Assembly: GCF_900143215.1 (NCBI RefSeq) | Contig: NZ_FRDM01000019.1 | Location: 5,229-69,228 of the forward strand | Origin: Geodermatophilus obscurus | GTDB lineage: Bacteria; Actinomycetota; Actinomycetes; Mycobacteriales; Geodermatophilaceae | Direction of reading: 5' to 3' | DNA: 64,000 bases | Part shown: positions 63,520 to 64,000 of the stretch, piece by piece | Numbering within the stretch: the stretch's first letter is position 1 | How the letters are laid out: each line of letters opens with the position of its first letter | Notes under the pieces: model-generated | The model's database searches: none | The model's input: the letters and a program-made list of their open reading frames with translations, nothing else | Told to the model about the DNA's origin: nothing | Position numbers and translations under genes: made by a program

Positions 63520-64000
63520 TCAGGCGCCGACGATCTCCCGCATGAGGCGGGCGGTCTCCGACGGGGTCTTGCCGACGCGGACGCCGGCGGCCTCGAGGGC
63601 CTCCTTCTTCGCCTGCGCGGTGCCGGCCGAGCCGGAGACGATGGCGCCGGCGTGGCCCATCGTCTTGCCCTCGGGCGCGGTGAAGCCGGCGACGTAGCCG
63701 ACGACCGGCTTGGTGACGTTGCCCTGGACGAAGTCCGCGGCCCGCTCCTCGGCGTCGCCACCGATCTCACCGATCATGACGATGGCCTCGGTCTCCGGGT
63801 CGTCCTGGAAGGCCTGCAGGCAGTCGATGTGCGTGGTGCCGATGACCGGGTCGCCACCGATGCCCACGCAGGTGGAGAAGCCGATGTCCCGGAGCTCGTA
63901 CATCATCTGGTAGGTCAGCGTGCCGGACTTGCTGACCAGCCCGATCTTGCCCTGCTTGGTGATGTTGGCCGGGATGATGCCGGCGTTCGAGCGCCCGGGG
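63520..64000 (-). CDS. sucD: Succinyl-CoA synthetase (ligase) alpha subunit, 5' part outside window
   Basis: The C-terminal ~160 residues are seen, open to the right edge. The first visible residues [20 protein letters not shown] and [16 protein letters not shown] match SucD, with [14 protein letters not shown] following; [10 protein letters not shown] near the end carries the His that is phosphorylated during the reaction of succinyl-CoA, ADP/GDP and phosphate. Same order as Rv0952 with Rv0954-Rv0957 genes downstream. Its stop starts a reduced copy of the repeat family. Confidence 0.95.
   Translation of the reverse strand, partial: PGRSNAGIIPANITKQGKIGLVSKSGTLTYQMMYELRDIGFSTCVGIGGDPVIGTTHIDCLQAFQDDPETEAIVMIGEIGGDAEERAADFVQGNVTKPVVGYVAGFTAPEGKTMGHAGAIVSGSAGTAQAKKEALEAAGVRVGKTPSETARLMREIVGA

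Overview
The window is very GC-rich, densely packed chromosomal DNA from an actinomycete. GTG starts, 4-base ATGA/GTGA overlaps and apparently leaderless -10 boxes are common. Gene content and the recurring DUF559/AbiEi-like and DUF6318 proteins suggest the family Geodermatophilaceae (Blastococcus, Geodermatophilus, Modestobacter); this placement is inference. Several blocks follow the order I remember from Mycobacterium tuberculosis: lpdA, gamma-glutamylcyclotransferase, M20 amidohydrolase, deoD, pmmB, upp, add, deoA, cdd (Rv3303c-Rv3315c); dacB, YihY, trpS, icd (Rv3330-Rv3339c); folD with DUF3017; and sucD, an Rv0954-like membrane protein, DUF6350/PerM, purN, purH (Rv0952-Rv0957). No tRNA, rRNA, CRISPR array or insertion sequence was seen.

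Layout. 1-3.4 kb: two tandem secreted zinc metallopeptidases with different C-terminal ends. 3.7-6.7 kb: LpdA-type flavoprotein, gamma-glutamylcyclotransferase and a DUF559/AbiEi-like protein. 6.8-11.9 kb: methylmalonyl-CoA mutase operon mutA-mutB-meaB. 12-16.2 kb: M20 amidohydrolase, GCS2-type ligase and M16 peptidase. 16.3-22.4 kb, plus strand: purine nucleoside phosphorylase, NAD-dependent epimerase, phospho-sugar mutase, acyltransferase-SGNH protein and HAD hydrolase. 22.4-24.2 kb: a lower-GC pair of exported proteins flanked by matching palindromes. 24.2-31.9 kb: Gfo/Idh/MocA oxidoreductase and upp (minus); GNAT, methyltransferase, deoC and two aldehyde dehydrogenases as one overlapping plus-strand operon; then an acidic two-repeat protein. 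32.1-44 kb, minus strand: DEAD-box helicase, adenosine deaminase, ABC-2 exporter, and a nucleoside importer (BMP lipoprotein, ATPase, two permeases) translationally coupled to cdd and deoA. 44.2-52 kb: D,D-carboxypeptidase, YihY, 2'-5' RNA ligase-like protein, trpS, hisC-like aminotransferase, galE and a CBS/CorC membrane protein. 52-64 kb: CAP-domain protein, a DUF559 relic, icd, mdh, DUF3017, folD, a membrane protein, a pentapeptide-repeat protein, purH, purN, DUF6350, an Rv0954-like protein and the 3' part of sucD.

How the genes work together. The centre of the window is a nucleoside uptake and salvage region. The BMP/ABC system imports nucleosides; cdd, add, deoA, deoD and upp deaminate, phosphorolyse or salvage them; the phospho-sugar mutase may convert pentose 1-phosphates; deoC cleaves deoxyribose 5-phosphate; and the neighbouring aldehyde dehydrogenase could oxidise the acetaldehyde released. 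TCA and one-carbon/purine genes (mdh, icd, sucD, folD, purN, purH) fill the right end.

The most unusual signal is not a protein. At least three families of short palindromic elements sit at gene ends. The most abundant has about ten copies in 64 kb. In most of them it begins directly at a TGA stop codon, carries a conserved CTCGCnnGCTCG core, and has an outer stem whose two arms differ between copies but stay complementary. Two loci look like one copy nested in another. This looks like a mobile or amplified terminator-like hairpin family.
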